Assembly (NCBI GenBank): GCA_019359885.1
Contig: JAHBCN010002969.1
Span: forward strand, 18,214 to 82,213
DNA length: 64,000 nt
Source: Listronotus oregonensis
Taxonomy: Eukaryota > Arthropoda > Insecta > Coleoptera > Curculionidae
Reading direction: 5' to 3'
Shown here: positions 45,052-56,408 of the stretch, piece after piece
How positions within the stretch are numbered: position 1 is the first letter of the stretch
Layout: each line of letters begins with the position of its first letter
The notes under the pieces: model-generated
Seen by the model: only the letters and a program-made list of their open reading frames with translations
Told to the model about the DNA's origin: nothing
The model's database searches: none
Translations under genes and position numbers: made by a program

Positions 45052-45702
45052 TGTGTGTTGTCGTAGCCCGGCCGAAGCATTCCCCTCTTCTTTTTGGGTC
45101 GGTAGAAAGGGAATCAGCCGCTATACATTTTCTGTCTGTCTTTATTTCGCTCGAGCATTTGCCTATTAAATTGACATCTCCTATAATCGCACTGAAAATC
45201 TCCGCACTTCAAAAATTGGTTTGCCAGACGTGTACACAAGTGTAAACTTATTTGTTTTAACAGCTTGTAGAATTCGTAAGAAAAAGTCGATTTATGAAAA
45301 ATGATTTGTATAAAAATTGCCAAATAAAGCAATTATTAAAAATTATTTAAAAAATTAAAATTAAAACCACATGCTGCTTTATTCTGTTGGTACTCCATGT
45401 AGTTTAATAGAGTTAGTAATATAATATGTTCACTATTTTATTGTGTTCATAAACATGTGTCGTTCTTATTAAACCAACTTCCACACAACAAAAATAATTT
45501 TAGAAATCTTACGCAATTTTGTACGAAATATTTACCACTAGTCTAGTCAAGAAATGTATTTCCTGCGAAAAATGGGTAGAAGCAGTGAGCTGACAGCATA
45601 GATAGAGGAAGCATTTCATTCATAAACGCAATCGAGAGATGCGCCCAACATGTTTCGGTTTATTATTGGCGATAGAATGGTACAAGCATAGTTTGTACTT
45701 AC
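45052..45702. other. No recognisable gene; moderately G+C-rich flank
   Basis: 45055-45240 has mixed composition (GTCGTAGCCCGGCCGAAGCA) that could be host regulatory DNA. Open frames on both strands here (45045-45245 plus, 45114-45332 minus) are overlapping and unsupported. Confidence 0.3.
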
Positions 45703-45960
45703 TTGTGAAATGATAATCCAGGAATCATATCCGTCACTTTTCACACTTGGCACTGCCCTATCATTTTAATTTATTAGAAGTACTTGCACAAAACTAAAAT
45801 TTACACAATTGTCACAAAAATAACCCAAAAACAACAAGAAACATTCATACTAAAACGCCATATTGAATGTGTCATCTGTCGAGCGAAGCTGAAGGTGGCC
45901 GAAGTACAACGACTATATGTCGTTGGCCGAAGTACACCTCTACGAAAAATGCACTGTTGT
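45703..45960 (-). other. Possible first exon of a minus-strand transcript
   Basis: Minus-strand sequence leads through a relatively G+C-rich leader to ATGATTCCTGGATTATCATT (ATG at 45728) and a good donor ACAA/GTAAGTAC at 45703/45702. The encoded start would be MIPGLSFH. No matching downstream exon was found. The leader (45880-45960) lacks repeats, as a host promoter would. Confidence 0.25.
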
Positions 45961-46707
45961 CACGTTGTCGCGCCTTTATTAGTAGCTGTCCAAAAACAAA
46001 ATAGTATTTTCACATCATTACTTTTCTGTGTAATAATTTATGGTAATAAATATAACAAATATTATTTACAGTTTAAAATACAATAGTAGAGCTTAATTTA
46101 ATATAATTTTAAGAACAAATTAAGTAAAATTTAATAATAATATATTACGAAAAAATAGTATCTGTAGTTACCATTTTTCCAAGTTTTGGTGGATTTTATT
46201 GTTTGAGTACAGAGGTCCATTCAACGCTAGGCAGAACCTTAGAATGTGCGTTTATGATGTCACGCTTATGCCAAATCGATGCTTTCTCCTGTTAAACTAA
46301 CAGCTCATTGGGTAGAAGGCTTCGAAAAATATAAATGATAGCTCAATTCGACGCGGAATGTAAATCTGAAAAAGGCGTTTTAAGGATTTTTTCTGTTATT
46401 AACAAAAAACGAAATAAAAAGAAGTCATTTAAATTTTTGATGATAACTCAAAAACCATAAAAGATAGCGGAAATTGCAAAAAGATCCTTGAAGGGGAGGA
46501 AATTACCGATAAAAAAGTTTTGACTTACGGAGTTCTATCTCCATTATTTATAATTTTAATTTAACGCTAAAAATGAGCATTTTGTGCCTTTATTGTGTCT
46601 TAACTTGGTAAAAATAAAAAACCGAGCCTTACAGATAACTACGATAAGGCTTTTAAAATAGGACTTTTAAATTTTCCTACAGAGCGGAGGAATGGAACGG
46701 AAGGTTA
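45961..46707. other. No recognisable gene
   Basis: A mixed spacer. 46240-46330 is richer in G+C but carries no motif I recognise. Confidence 0.3.
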
Positions 46708-46943
46708 ACAAGTACCGTTTAATAATTTCTCTGCATGTGAAATATAAAAATGTATTTAAATTTTAAATTTATTTTTGTAAGACACCCTGACATCCATTTA
46801 AAAGTCCTTCAGGGTTATCTCAAGGATAACATACTAAAAAATTATAAAGATCGAGCAATCAAAACTTATAAGATAAAAGCAAGTAAAATTTATGGTTCCT
46901 GGATTTGATTCCAAAAGAATTCGATTCCTACCCAGCTCTGGTC
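46708..46943 (+). repeat. Dispersed repeat, copy B (copy A at 23314-23990)
   Basis: Collinear with copy A except for the missing ~400-bp middle. The right end is ATTCGATTCCTACCCAGCTC TG. Upstream at 46684, CAGAGCGGAGGAATGGAAC could be the opposite inverted end (complement of the right end: CAGAGCTGGGTAGGAATCG), suggesting a small hAT-like MITE of about 260 bp. The flanking 8 bp do not match. Confidence 0.65.
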
Positions 46944-47010
46944 GATACTCGTCTTTTCAAATCTATTAAAGATAGATATATCAAATGTTAGTCCAGTAAA
47001 TGAAGACAGT

Positions 47011-47966
47011 TGTACAGTTTTCCCTTGTGGCACAATTCTTATATAGGTCTTTAGGGATGCTTTCGAGCGAAAAAAGTTTATCAACATTAACAGGTGAAAA
47101 AGGGCTAAAAATCGCCCCTCAAGGCCCGAAAAATGGGTTTCCCGCTAATATCTGCCAAAATATGCAAATTGCAGAATTTTTATTTAGACAAAAAATGAAG
47201 GTCGCCTTGTAGTCTCCAAAAATTGTCCTTATAATTTTATTCGAAAAATCAATAGTTTTCGAGATAACAGGACCCAATATCAGCTGCCGCTCTACCGCCA
47301 GAATGGCGGAATCTTCATGGATTCACTTTAAGCGGGCGGACGAATTGTTCCATTACTCGGGCAATAATGTACATCTTTTAATCATTTAAAGTTCATTGGA
47401 ATGGGAAAACTCATACCTATCATTGCATATGAGTTTGGGTCCATTCTAATTTTTCTAGAATATTACAAAAATGGGTCAAAGTTTTTTTTTCACAATATTT
47501 TGGAAGTATCTCATTAATTTATTGATATTAAAAAAAATGGTTTGTTATTAACATTTCTTTTTTATAATGAGACCTTAGTAAGTGTTCAATGATTCCAGAA
47601 AATTTCTTGCACCATCTTTGTTGCGTTTTGATAAAAAATTGTTTTGCTTCTCTGCATTTTTTAGCCTACAACCACATCTATCCAGTATGGAATGTTATGA
47701 ATTTTTTGACGGCCGTTTTTGCGCAAAATATTGGTGTTGCGAAAAAAATGGTAGGGACCATTTTTCTAGATTTTGAGGTGATCTTTATTTTTTGTCCAAA
47801 CAAAAATTCTCTAATACCCATATTTTGCAGATATTCGCGGGAAACTCATTTTTTGGACTTTGGGGCCATTTTCAGCGGGTTTCCAGGTCGGAATCGTAAT
47901 AAACTTTTTCTCGCTCGAAAGCATTCGCGAAGACCTCAGAATTGCGCCACAAATGAAAACTGTACA
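47011..47966. mobile_element. Foldback element, ~200-bp arms, G+C-rich ends
   Basis: TGTACAGTTTTCCCTTGTGG, ATGCTTTCGAGCGAAAAAAG and GGGTTTCCCGCTAATATCTG on the left pair with complementary blocks ending CCACAAATGAAAACTGTACA, CTCGCTCGAAAGCAT and CAGATATTCGCGGGAAACTC on the right. The loop (about 47230-47750) is unrelated between halves and contains a short palindromic patch CCGCCAGAATGGCGG at 47297. The open frame at 47589-48080 (163 codons) runs through the right arm with no recognised domain and is probably accidental. Confidence 0.8.
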
Positions 47967-48087
47967 GATTTATTTACAGCTTTGGGTACTTTTAGGTCTT
48001 ACTTTTTTAAAGCTAATAACATAGTTACCAGTGGTGGAAACTTAATTTGGATAACCTTGTTTAGCTTCAGTCTTCGTTAATTTAAAC

Positions 48088-48180
48088 ATTTTATCGACCA
48101 AAAACACCGACTTTCGATCGCGAATAACTCAAAAGGCATGCATTTTACAAAAAAAAAAGCATAGAACTTGGTTGCTTTTA
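48088..48180 (+). repeat. Dispersed repeat copy (second copy at 50535-50640)
   Basis: TTTATCGACCAAAAACACCG, ACTTTCGATCGCGAATAACT and GCATGCATTTT match 50537-50600 (TTTATCGACCAAAACACCGA, CTTTCGATCGCGAATAACTC, GTATGCATTTT) in the same orientation. Confidence 0.8.
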
Positions 48181-48966
48181 CTTAATACTGAGAACATTTC
48201 GGGTAATCCTAAAGTTTTTTAAATCACCACACTTGTTTTTGTTAGAAATGATAAAAGTGGTTATTAGAACAAATAAATCTACATTTGTGGCATTATATAA
48301 TATATTAGCAAATAATTGTTTTAGAATGACGATAACTTTAAAAACTATTTAATTTAAATTTTTGTTTTAATTTTTTTTTTGATTTTAATAAAAATAAACT
48401 AACTAGTCAATAACTTAACGGATAACTAATAAATTAAAATAAAACTTTTTGTTTATGTATATTAACGATTAATAAAAAGAATTTCGTAATTTCCTGTAGG
48501 GTTATTTTTTTAGTTAAATCTGAAATTGTAGTCGTTCTAAGGCATGAAATACAAAACTATACTTTCCAAAGTTCCATTTTACCATAAATTTAAATTTTGA
48601 TTTGATGAATCAGATGCATTTCCTCTTCCTGATCACCGATCATCAACAATGAATATTAGTAGGTATTTATCAGTCATCGTGATGAAACGAAATTGTTCTC
48701 TTGAAATTATTTATGTAAGAGCAATTTATGACAGGCATTTGGCTGAGTGTATATGCAGTTGAAAGGCAAATGCATATATATTTTAAATAATATTTGGCAA
48801 CGGAAGTATCGCAGTATGTATATGAATTATTTATGTGTTTTTTAAATAATATTGTTTTTTGATAAAGTCTTTAAAATATTTTGTGAGTTCTGTTGTAGGT
48901 ATGTGACATAAGATTAACTTTTGACTGTAGAATCCACTATAATGAAGGATAAATAAATATATATAA

Positions 48967-49071
<105 letters not shown>

Positions 49072-49172
49072 TTAAAACGATTACACTGAAGTTGCTGGGT
49101 TCAATTACACAGCCCCACAAAAAAAAAGTTGAAGGTCCGAAAGACTTGACCATGGTATCTTTATGTCTTAAA

Positions 49173-49745
49173 TTTGGGATCAAGCTTAACTTACCCTGCT
49201 CTTCAAAATCTATATTATGCCGATGGGTGCTCTTTATTTTTTAGAGGTGAAAACTACCCTTTATTACTAAAACCCATAAAACTATACAATAATCCTTAAG
49301 TTGAGTAGAATTTGACTGAAGTAAGTTGAAAAAGTAGTATTTTCTTTCTATAAAACATTATTTAAAATATTTTAACCTTTAAAATCAACCCCCATTATGA
49401 TTTAAAAATAATAATTTACCCTAAAAAATTAATATATTATCATAGTGTTTTGCATGAAAATTTGGGATTGAGCTTAACTTACCATCCTCTTTGAAATCTC
49501 TATTATGCTGAAGATTGCTTGCTTTTTATTTTTTAGGGGTGAAAACTACCCCTTATTGCAAAAACTTTCAAAACTTTCAGATTAAAGCCTAAGTCACATA
49601 AAATTAGGCTCATATAACTTAAAAAATAAGTATTTAATTCTTTAAAACATTATTTAATGTATTTCAACCCTTGAAAATCAACCCTTATTATGATTTATTA
49701 AAAAAAAATTGTTTGTCCTAGAAAAATAAACATATTGTCACAGAG
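49173..49745 (+). repeat. Two tandem units of a ~288-bp repeat
   Basis: Unit starts at 49173 (TTTGGGATCAAGCTTAACTT) and 49461 (TTTGGGATTGAGCTTAACTT). Later blocks align in both: CTTTTTATTTTTTAGGGGTG with GGTGAAAACTACCC, TTAAAACATTATTTAA, and AAAATCAACCCCCATTATGA. A diverged copy in the opposite orientation lies at 13480-13960. Confidence 0.85.
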
Positions 49746-50840
49746 TTGTAATTAAAAAATCTGACAGGTCAAAAGTATTACTAATTTAATTTTGTAATTT
49801 TTTAATCTTTAAAAATTTACTTCTTACAATATTACAATAATGATAAAAAGTTCTTTAAACGACCATTTTGTTGGTTTTTTCAAGAGCTATAAGGTTCTAT
49901 ATATTAAAACTGTTTAAGACCCTTACTTTTTTAAAGAGGTGACTTTAAAGGCCTAAAACAAGGTAGTGCTCGTCTATAGACACGCGTTTTAAACGTTTAT
50001 ATATCACTTAATTTTCGTCATACAGTAAATTTTAAAAAAATAAAATGTTTTTAATTTAAAAAGCTACAATTTGATACTCTAGTAATTTTTACGTATCTCC
50101 CTTAGTTTTTGAGTTATTTTGTAAAAAAGGTCATTTTTGATTTAAATTCTGAATAGTGACTTTCACTTGCAGCTCCATTTTTCTCAAAATTAATTAATTT
50201 AAATTGGTTAACATTTTAGAATGCATTTATGATACATAGATAAAGGGAATTGTGGTAGTTAGGGGCTTGTTTTTGCATATTTTTGCACTCAAAAAATTTT
50301 GGTCTAACCTTATTTTACTTATAACTTACTCAATTTTTATGATAATATACCTTTTTTTTAAGAAACGTCTTTGCAAAGATTCAAAAAGGTTATAATTTAT
50401 TTTCCTCGAAAAATACGTAGATTTGGCGTACCATTTTATTCGTTTTTTTTTAAAGCTACAATTTTGTTATTTACAGTTTTTTTGACAAAATGCATACTTA
50501 TCGAGTAATTTCCAAAAAACCGATTAAAAACGTTGATTTTATCGACCAAAACACCGACTTTCGATCGCGAATAACTCGAAAAGTATGCATTTTCCAAAAA
50601 AAATGCATAGAACATTTTTTTTTAAATCATTTTTCTATCGATTCGTATAGTCAAAAAAAATACCACCCCCGAGATGGTTCGGCAACCACCGTCAAGGTAA
50701 AGGCGCCCTTTGGTATAATATAGATTTTGATCCTTAAACTATTCGCTACCTACTGTCAAAATTTTAAGTCATTCTATGCATTTTAAAAAAATTGAAAAGC
50801 AAAGTGGTTCGTTTCCTGGGCTATATTTATTTTCTGTGTA
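49746..50840. other. Spacer; dispersed repeat at 50535-50640, no gene
   Basis: Contains copy 2 of the CGACTTTCGATCGCGAATAA repeat. The frame 50490-50723 is built on that repeat and has no recognised domain. Confidence 0.4.
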
Positions 50841-52489
50841 CGAAACCCCTAAGGCAGGTTAAGTGCGTCAAGGGAAGTCATCTACAGAGTAAAATGTTTT
50901 TATTCATATAAACTTATTTTGCTAATTAGATGAAGACTCATAATATATTTTAGATTTTACGAAGACGTCGCTACAATATAATAAAAAAATGAACCGTTCA
51001 AAAAAAAAATTGTTTCTTCCTCTAGGTATTGTCGTTATCATTATTTAAATATAATATAATATAAACTGAAAAAAAGCTAGACGAAGACGAAACCAATATA
51101 AATATTAGCGGTGCCACCCTCCATAGAGTTGTTTGTAAAATGGGATTTAAATACCGCAAAATAGACAAAAGACAAGTAGTAATGGAATCGCACAGATTAC
51201 GCACTTGGAGATTTAATTACCTTTAAGAAATTAAAAGAAATAGGTTAGAAAACAGATCCATAATTCACCTTGATGAAACATGGTTCGATACACACGACAC
51301 AGTATCCAAAGGATGGGTTGATTCCAGTCAAAACTGTCAGACGAAAGCACCTTTAAATAAAGGAAAACGCATTACCATAATACACGCTGGTTCAGAAGAC
51401 GGATTTTTCCCAAACTGCTTGCAAAGAATATTAAGGATTCTAGCTTGAATTATCATGAGGATACAAAGGCAGAACTTTTTAAAAACTGGTTTCAAAATTA
51501 TCTTTTAAAAAATATTCCAAACAACAGTGTTATTGTCATGGAAACGAGCTACCACAGCCGTCTGCTACAAAAGCACAGCGTCAGCAAGGGCCAAAACTGA
51601 AATCCAGGAATATTTGTTAGAAAATGATATTTATTTTGAATTCAGTTACAAAAAAAGCGCAACTTTTGGAAGTCCTAAATTCATATGCAATTAAAAAACA
51701 ATATGTATGTGATAAGTTGGCTGAACAGGCTGGGCATACTGTCTTACGTCTTCCTCCGTATCACTGTATGTTTAACCTTCCTTGGTTTAACCCCATAGAG
51801 CATTTGTGGAACCAAGTAAAATTAAAGATCAGAGCAGAAAATGCTACACTTTCTTTAAGTCAGTGTTATAAATCGAATAAAAATGTAATTACTAACATAC
51901 CAGTTGAGAGCTGGAAAAATTCAGTACAGCACATTATAAAAATTGAGGACTCTTACATTTCTATATAAAACAACATAAATTCCTATTGTAATTTATCTCA
52001 ATGATGACTCTGATAGTGAAACAGAATTAGATTTAGATATTTAAATTAACCATGTAATTATGTATAGATAATATAGTTATAAATTTATTAAAACTTTGCA
52101 TATATTTAATTTCTTAATGTAATTTTAAGATTAAACCTACCTAAATAAACAATAAATTATAAATCTTTATATTATTAGATGTTAATGTTAGGTCCTTTAA
52201 TACCTACTGATCCGCAGTTTTCTTGTTGTCGGCAGGTGTAATCATAAATGAGCAAAAGCTAACACGGTATACTTTGAGACAAACTATACGAAACATCTAA
52301 GGCAGGTAAAGTGCGTCAAGGAGAGTCATCTAGAGAGTAAAATATTTTTATTTATATGAACTTATTTTGCTAAATAGATGAAAACTCATATCTATTTTAG
52401 ATTTTACGAAGACGTAGCTACAATATAATAAAAAAAGGACCGTTAAAAAAATTCCTTCCTCTAGGTATTGTCGTTATCATCATTTAAAT
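50841..52489 (+). mobile_element. DDE transposon remnant between 200-bp direct repeats
   Basis: Direct repeats 50841-51050 and 52289-52489 share AAGGCAGGT-AAGTGCGTCAA, TTTTAGATTTTACGAAGACG and CCTCTAGGTATTGTCGTTAT at about 88% identity by eye. Between them lies a Tc1/mariner-like DDE transposase pseudogene. Long direct terminal repeats are not usual for cut-and-paste elements, so the repeats may be a tandem duplication spanning the insertion or part of a composite. Confidence 0.6.
51070..52000 (+). pseudogene. Tc1/mariner-like DDE superfamily transposase, decayed
   Basis: Across frames: GATLHRVVCKMGFKYRKIDK (DNA-binding end), RSIIHLDETWFDTHDTVSKG (first catalytic Asp), then GKRITIIHAGSEDGF, then NSVIVMETSYHSRLL (the usual MDNASYHS, with the second Asp changed to Glu-Thr), TEIQEYLLENDIYFE, and from 51624 the longest intact stretch LLEVLNSYAIKKQYVCDKLA, GHTVLRLPPYHCMFN and FNPIEHLWNQVKLKIRAENA (third acidic residue). 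A short in-frame insertion duplicates the FN..W/FNPIEH junction. This pattern belongs to the DDE superfamily endonuclease (IS630-Tc1-mariner group) found in many insects. Stops, shifts and the lost second Asp make it inactive. Confidence 0.85.
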
Positions 52490-52835
52490 ACACCTACTTG
52501 TTTAAAAGTTAACCTTCTTATTTTAGCTAAAGTGACTACGTTATGATTGATATCCGTGATAAATAGTCTGTGTGAAATTAAAAGTTGAAATGGAAAGTAA
52601 AATATAACTGGGTCAAAATTTGAAAGAAGGTAATGAAATAAAGAAATGCAGTCAGTAATTATAATAATTTTAAAGGTAAAAGTTATTTTAATTTTCTTCC
52701 TTTAAATAATAATTTTTTACCATATCTAAACGCATCGTGGTAAAATAATATTGTTTCTTAGTTTTTTTTGTCATCGAGGCCTCAGTATATAATGTTACCT
52801 ATATTTTAATATTTTTAAAAATAAAACAATACATA

Positions 52836-53732
52836 CAGGGTGTGTGGAAATACTGTTCAAATAATTATTGTAGGGATGATTCTACATGTTAAACTACGAA
52901 GAAAAGTTCATATCAACATAGGTCCGCAAATGCGTCATAACTCATAACCTTGCTATAGCGATTCAAAGATGGTACCGGGATATAGGGGTTCTATTATATA
53001 TCTCTGGAACCGTTTTCGATGGTCATGTTAGGTTTGGCATATGAGTTACTTTTAATAGTTTTTCAGTGTTTTTACTAAATTGTTATTTTAATCAGGAGCG
53101 TACCGAGAGGGGAGGCCACGATTTAATTTGTTTACGTTTTTATTAAACGCCATATATCTGCGATAAACGAATTTAACATAAGTTTCAAAAATAAAGTTTA
53201 TTTGATTAAAATGGTGTTATTAACAGTGTAACTAAAAAATATATTGTTCTCGCCTTTCAAAAAATGTTGGAATACTTTTTTGTTTGGGCGACCATGCATG
53301 CACTGTTTTCTGTGAAGAGTGTTTTCTCGAAAATGACTAGCCTGACAAGTTTTCAACATGAAAACATTTTTTATGTTATTTATACCGCGGAATCAGAATT
53401 TTTAAAGAAAACTGCAAAAATATGACGTTTAATAAAAATGTGAATAAATTAAATCGAGGCCTCCCCTGTGGGCACGCCCCTGATTAAAATAATAATTCAG
53501 TTAAAACACTAAAAAGTACCTACCATTAAAAGCAATTTATATGCAAAAACTCACATGACTATCTGAAACAGTTCTAGAAATATAAAATAAAACCTATATC
53601 CCGGTTACATCTGTGAATCGCCATGGCGACCTTATGACGCATTAGCGGACCTATGTTGATATGAACTTTCATTTCAAAATTTAACAAGTAACATCACCCC
53701 TAGAACTATTCGAACACTTTCCGAACACCCTG
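52836..53732. mobile_element. TA-flanked palindromic MITE carrying a central hAT-like element
   Basis: Termini CAGGGTGTGTGGAAATACTG on the left and the complement of CAGGGTGTTCGGAAAGTGTT on the right, flanked by TA (52834-52835, 53733-53734). The outer arms run ~250 bp and share AGTTCATATCAACATAGGTC, AATGCGTCATAA and CCGGGATATAGG. At the centre lies 53093-53482 with ends CAGGAGCGTACC and the complement of CAGGGGCGTGCC, hAT-like, with ~60-bp inverted arms. The 8 bp flanking the inner element are ATTTTAAT and ATTAAAAT: reverse complements, and 6/8 as direct repeats. The inner element therefore either sits at the symmetric centre of the outer palindrome or is part of one structure. Confidence 0.8.
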
Positions 53733-54205
53733 TATATAACAGGTGTATGTTTAGAATACATTAGGTTTTTATTATAATTCAGTAACCGTAGAACACGTAT
53801 AAACAAATTTGACATACATATTTTTTATTAATCTAAAAACAAGAAAAATGTGATAAAAATTATAACTGTATATTTTTGCTCCTGAAAAATTAAAATTAAT
53901 TTAAAAAATAAAAAGTTGTTTTGATTAATCTGCCATTATTTTTTAGGATTAAAAAAATAATAATAACTGTATTAAAATTACACCGTAATTAGAATTTTAA
54001 TTTAAAATTTGTGACTTTTTGTCATAAATTATAAAAAGAAAATTTAAAATAGTTTGTCCTAGGAATCGAAAAATCTCTATTTTAACATTTTAGAAGTGAT
54101 TTTAAGGTAGATATGGCGAAAAGCTCAAAAAATAATTTTTAACAGTGGCTTATACTTACGGGGGCCAAGGGGGACCCAGACCACCTCCCCACTTGTTAAA
54201 ACACA

Positions 54206-54580
54206 GTAAGTAAGGGGGCATCCATAAATTACGTGAGGTGTTTAAGGGGGGAAGGGGTAAAGCTAAATATTTCGAAGTCACACTTGGGGGAGAGGGGGTT
54301 TTAGCAAATATCACGTAATTTTTTAATAGTAGAAAACGGTATAAAATAGCGTGAAAGTAAAGTTAAATTAAAGTAAAAAATGTGTCTAGCATGAAAATAT
54401 GGAGAAATTTCACACACTAGTGTTTGTCGTATTTGTCCGAACCCCGCAGAGCAGCACAGTTATAATGCAACGCGATTACGGCCAAAACACAAATTTTAGA
54501 AAAATCTCACATGAGATTTGGGGAGGAGGGAGGGAGTTAAGAAAAATTTTACGAAATTTCAACCGGGGGGGGAATTTAAT
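54206..54580. repeat. G-rich transposon-derived segment
   Basis: GTAAGGGGGCATCCATAAAT then TACGTGAGGTG, followed by G-rich tracts at 54247-54300 and 54520-54580, resembles a common arthropod repeat terminus of the kind GGGGGCATCCATAAATTACG. Only one terminus was identified, so the extent is approximate. Confidence 0.45.
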
Positions 54581-55164
54581 TTTTACCCAGAGTATTTCAT
54601 TAAATTTTTGAATTAAACAGTTGCTGCCCTCCCGTTTTTTGTAGTCAATATACATCACTGATATTTAATGTAGTTGTTATAAAACATTTTTATTGGCCTC
54701 AGGGACAAGTAAGACAGCCCTTAACTTGTTAAAAGCGTTTTATACTCCGACTTTTACTTACTTAAAATTTTGCGTTCTTTTTGACTATTAACTTAGATTT
54801 ACGAAAAAACGTAGCACAAAAATATTTTTATGACAAAACACCATTACCTAACCTTAAAAACCTACCCTTTATAAGCATTATATTGTTTTAATTTTTTAGG
54901 TCATTAAATTCTATATAAAATTTAACACAAATCTGTGAAATTTTAAATAAAATACATTTTTCTAGTAGTTGCAATAAATTATAAACCGTTTTCATTACTA
55001 ATCCTTTCAGGGGTCGTAACTCAAAAACGAAGCATTTCCGGAGCAATGTTAATAAAAACTTTTTTCTTATTTTAACAAAAGAAGACGCCACGTTAACACC
55101 CTCTATGAAATGAAAAAGAAAAACAACACTTTTCAATGCAAGTTCTTGTTAACTGTTAACTGTA

Positions 55165-55349
55165 CAGGGTCTTTGATTATATTTACGTGGCTTCTGGAGC
55201 CTTTATTTTTGAAGACAGAAAGAAATGTTTTATATAAAAATTGTAGGTTTTTTTCCATATTATCTTTTGAAATTATCAGTAAAAAAATATCGCAATAAAA
55301 AAATAGAAAATTATATGCAACTTCAATTTTTTTTAAATGGAACACCCTG
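55165..55349. mobile_element. 185-bp TA-flanked MITE
   Basis: Starts CAGGGTCTTTGATTATATTT, ends TTTTTTAAATGGAACACCCTG, and is flanked by TA at 55163-55164 and 55350-55351. A second copy lies in the opposite orientation at 61543-61720. It carries the GTGGCTTCTGGAGCCTTTAT and TTTTGAAATTATCAGTAAAA blocks seen in that copy. Confidence 0.85.
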
Positions 55350-55394
55350 TATATTATCCACTACAATAAAAGATCTTTTTTTTTCTGATTTCAA

Positions 55395-56313
55395 ATATAT
55401 ATACATTGATAATATTTGGATGAACCATTTTTGAGATAATTAAACTTAAAATATAAATAAATTGAAAAAAAAATCATATTAGTATCAAGAAAGCTATGAA
55501 AACAATAAAATTGTTTTATTAAATTTGAGTTATTGATATTGTAAAAAGTTGAAATTTATTATTTTAACTATAAAAAGTAGTTTGCATTGCTTTTTTGTCG
55601 ATGGGCTATTAATTCAGAAGAACAAAAAATCGCCTTTTTTATGGTAACAATAATAAAGTGACGACAGTGCAAAGGGAATATTATAAAATACTTATTATAT
55701 CCTTAACGACGGGTACCATCTATAGATACTAATAAATACATATTAAGAAAGTTTATTAAACGAAAAAGCTTTAAAATAAAGGAAAAAACTGCAGCACGAA
55801 ATGAAAACAAAGTTTTGAATATCCTCGTTTTTTCAAGATAATTATTATACTTTTTCTATTGAACTAGCACTAACTACTTTTAATAATAATTTTAGAAAAT
55901 CCTGAAATATCAATTTCGGATGCGGCATCTGAACTTAATAAAACATTATAAAATTTATTTAACCTTAAAATTTTACAATTTTTTCCTTATAAATTTATAT
56001 CCGTTCAGAATCTTCCTGAACAAAACTTGCAGGACCGACCTAAGTGTGCATTGGAAATAGCTAGGTTTATGCAGCAGATTCTAGAGCTATTAAATTAAAT
56101 TCTATTCACCCACAAGTCTTGTTTTACTTTAGCAGGAATGTTTAAACACAAAAATAAACATTATTGGTCCAGAGTAAAGCCACACCAAATTCAGCAACAT
56201 AACAATTTTATTGTTTCCATGGTTTTCTTGATACTAATATGAAACTTTTTTGTAATTTATTAATAATTTAACCTAAAATATCTCAAAAATGGTTCATCCA
56301 AATATTATCAATG

Positions 56314-56325
<12 letters not shown>
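55395..56325. repeat. Inverted repeat with ~125-bp arms
   Basis: TACATTGATAATATTTGGAT, GAACCATTTTTGAGATAATT and ATCATATTAGTATCAAGAAA on the left are complementary to blocks at 56195-56320. The left arm is preceded by (TA)5 and the right arm is followed by a long (TA)n array. Confidence 0.8.

Positions 56326-56405
<80 letters not shown>
56319..56405. repeat. Long (TA)n microsatellite
   Basis: About 86 bp of alternating TA directly after TCAATGTTTT and before CACGTTTGGCG. Confidence 0.98.

Positions 56406-56408
<3 letters not shown>

Noticed and set aside
47589..48080. 163-codon frame as a protein gene
   Set aside because: It runs through the right arm of a foldback element, has no recognisable domain and lacks splice or start context.
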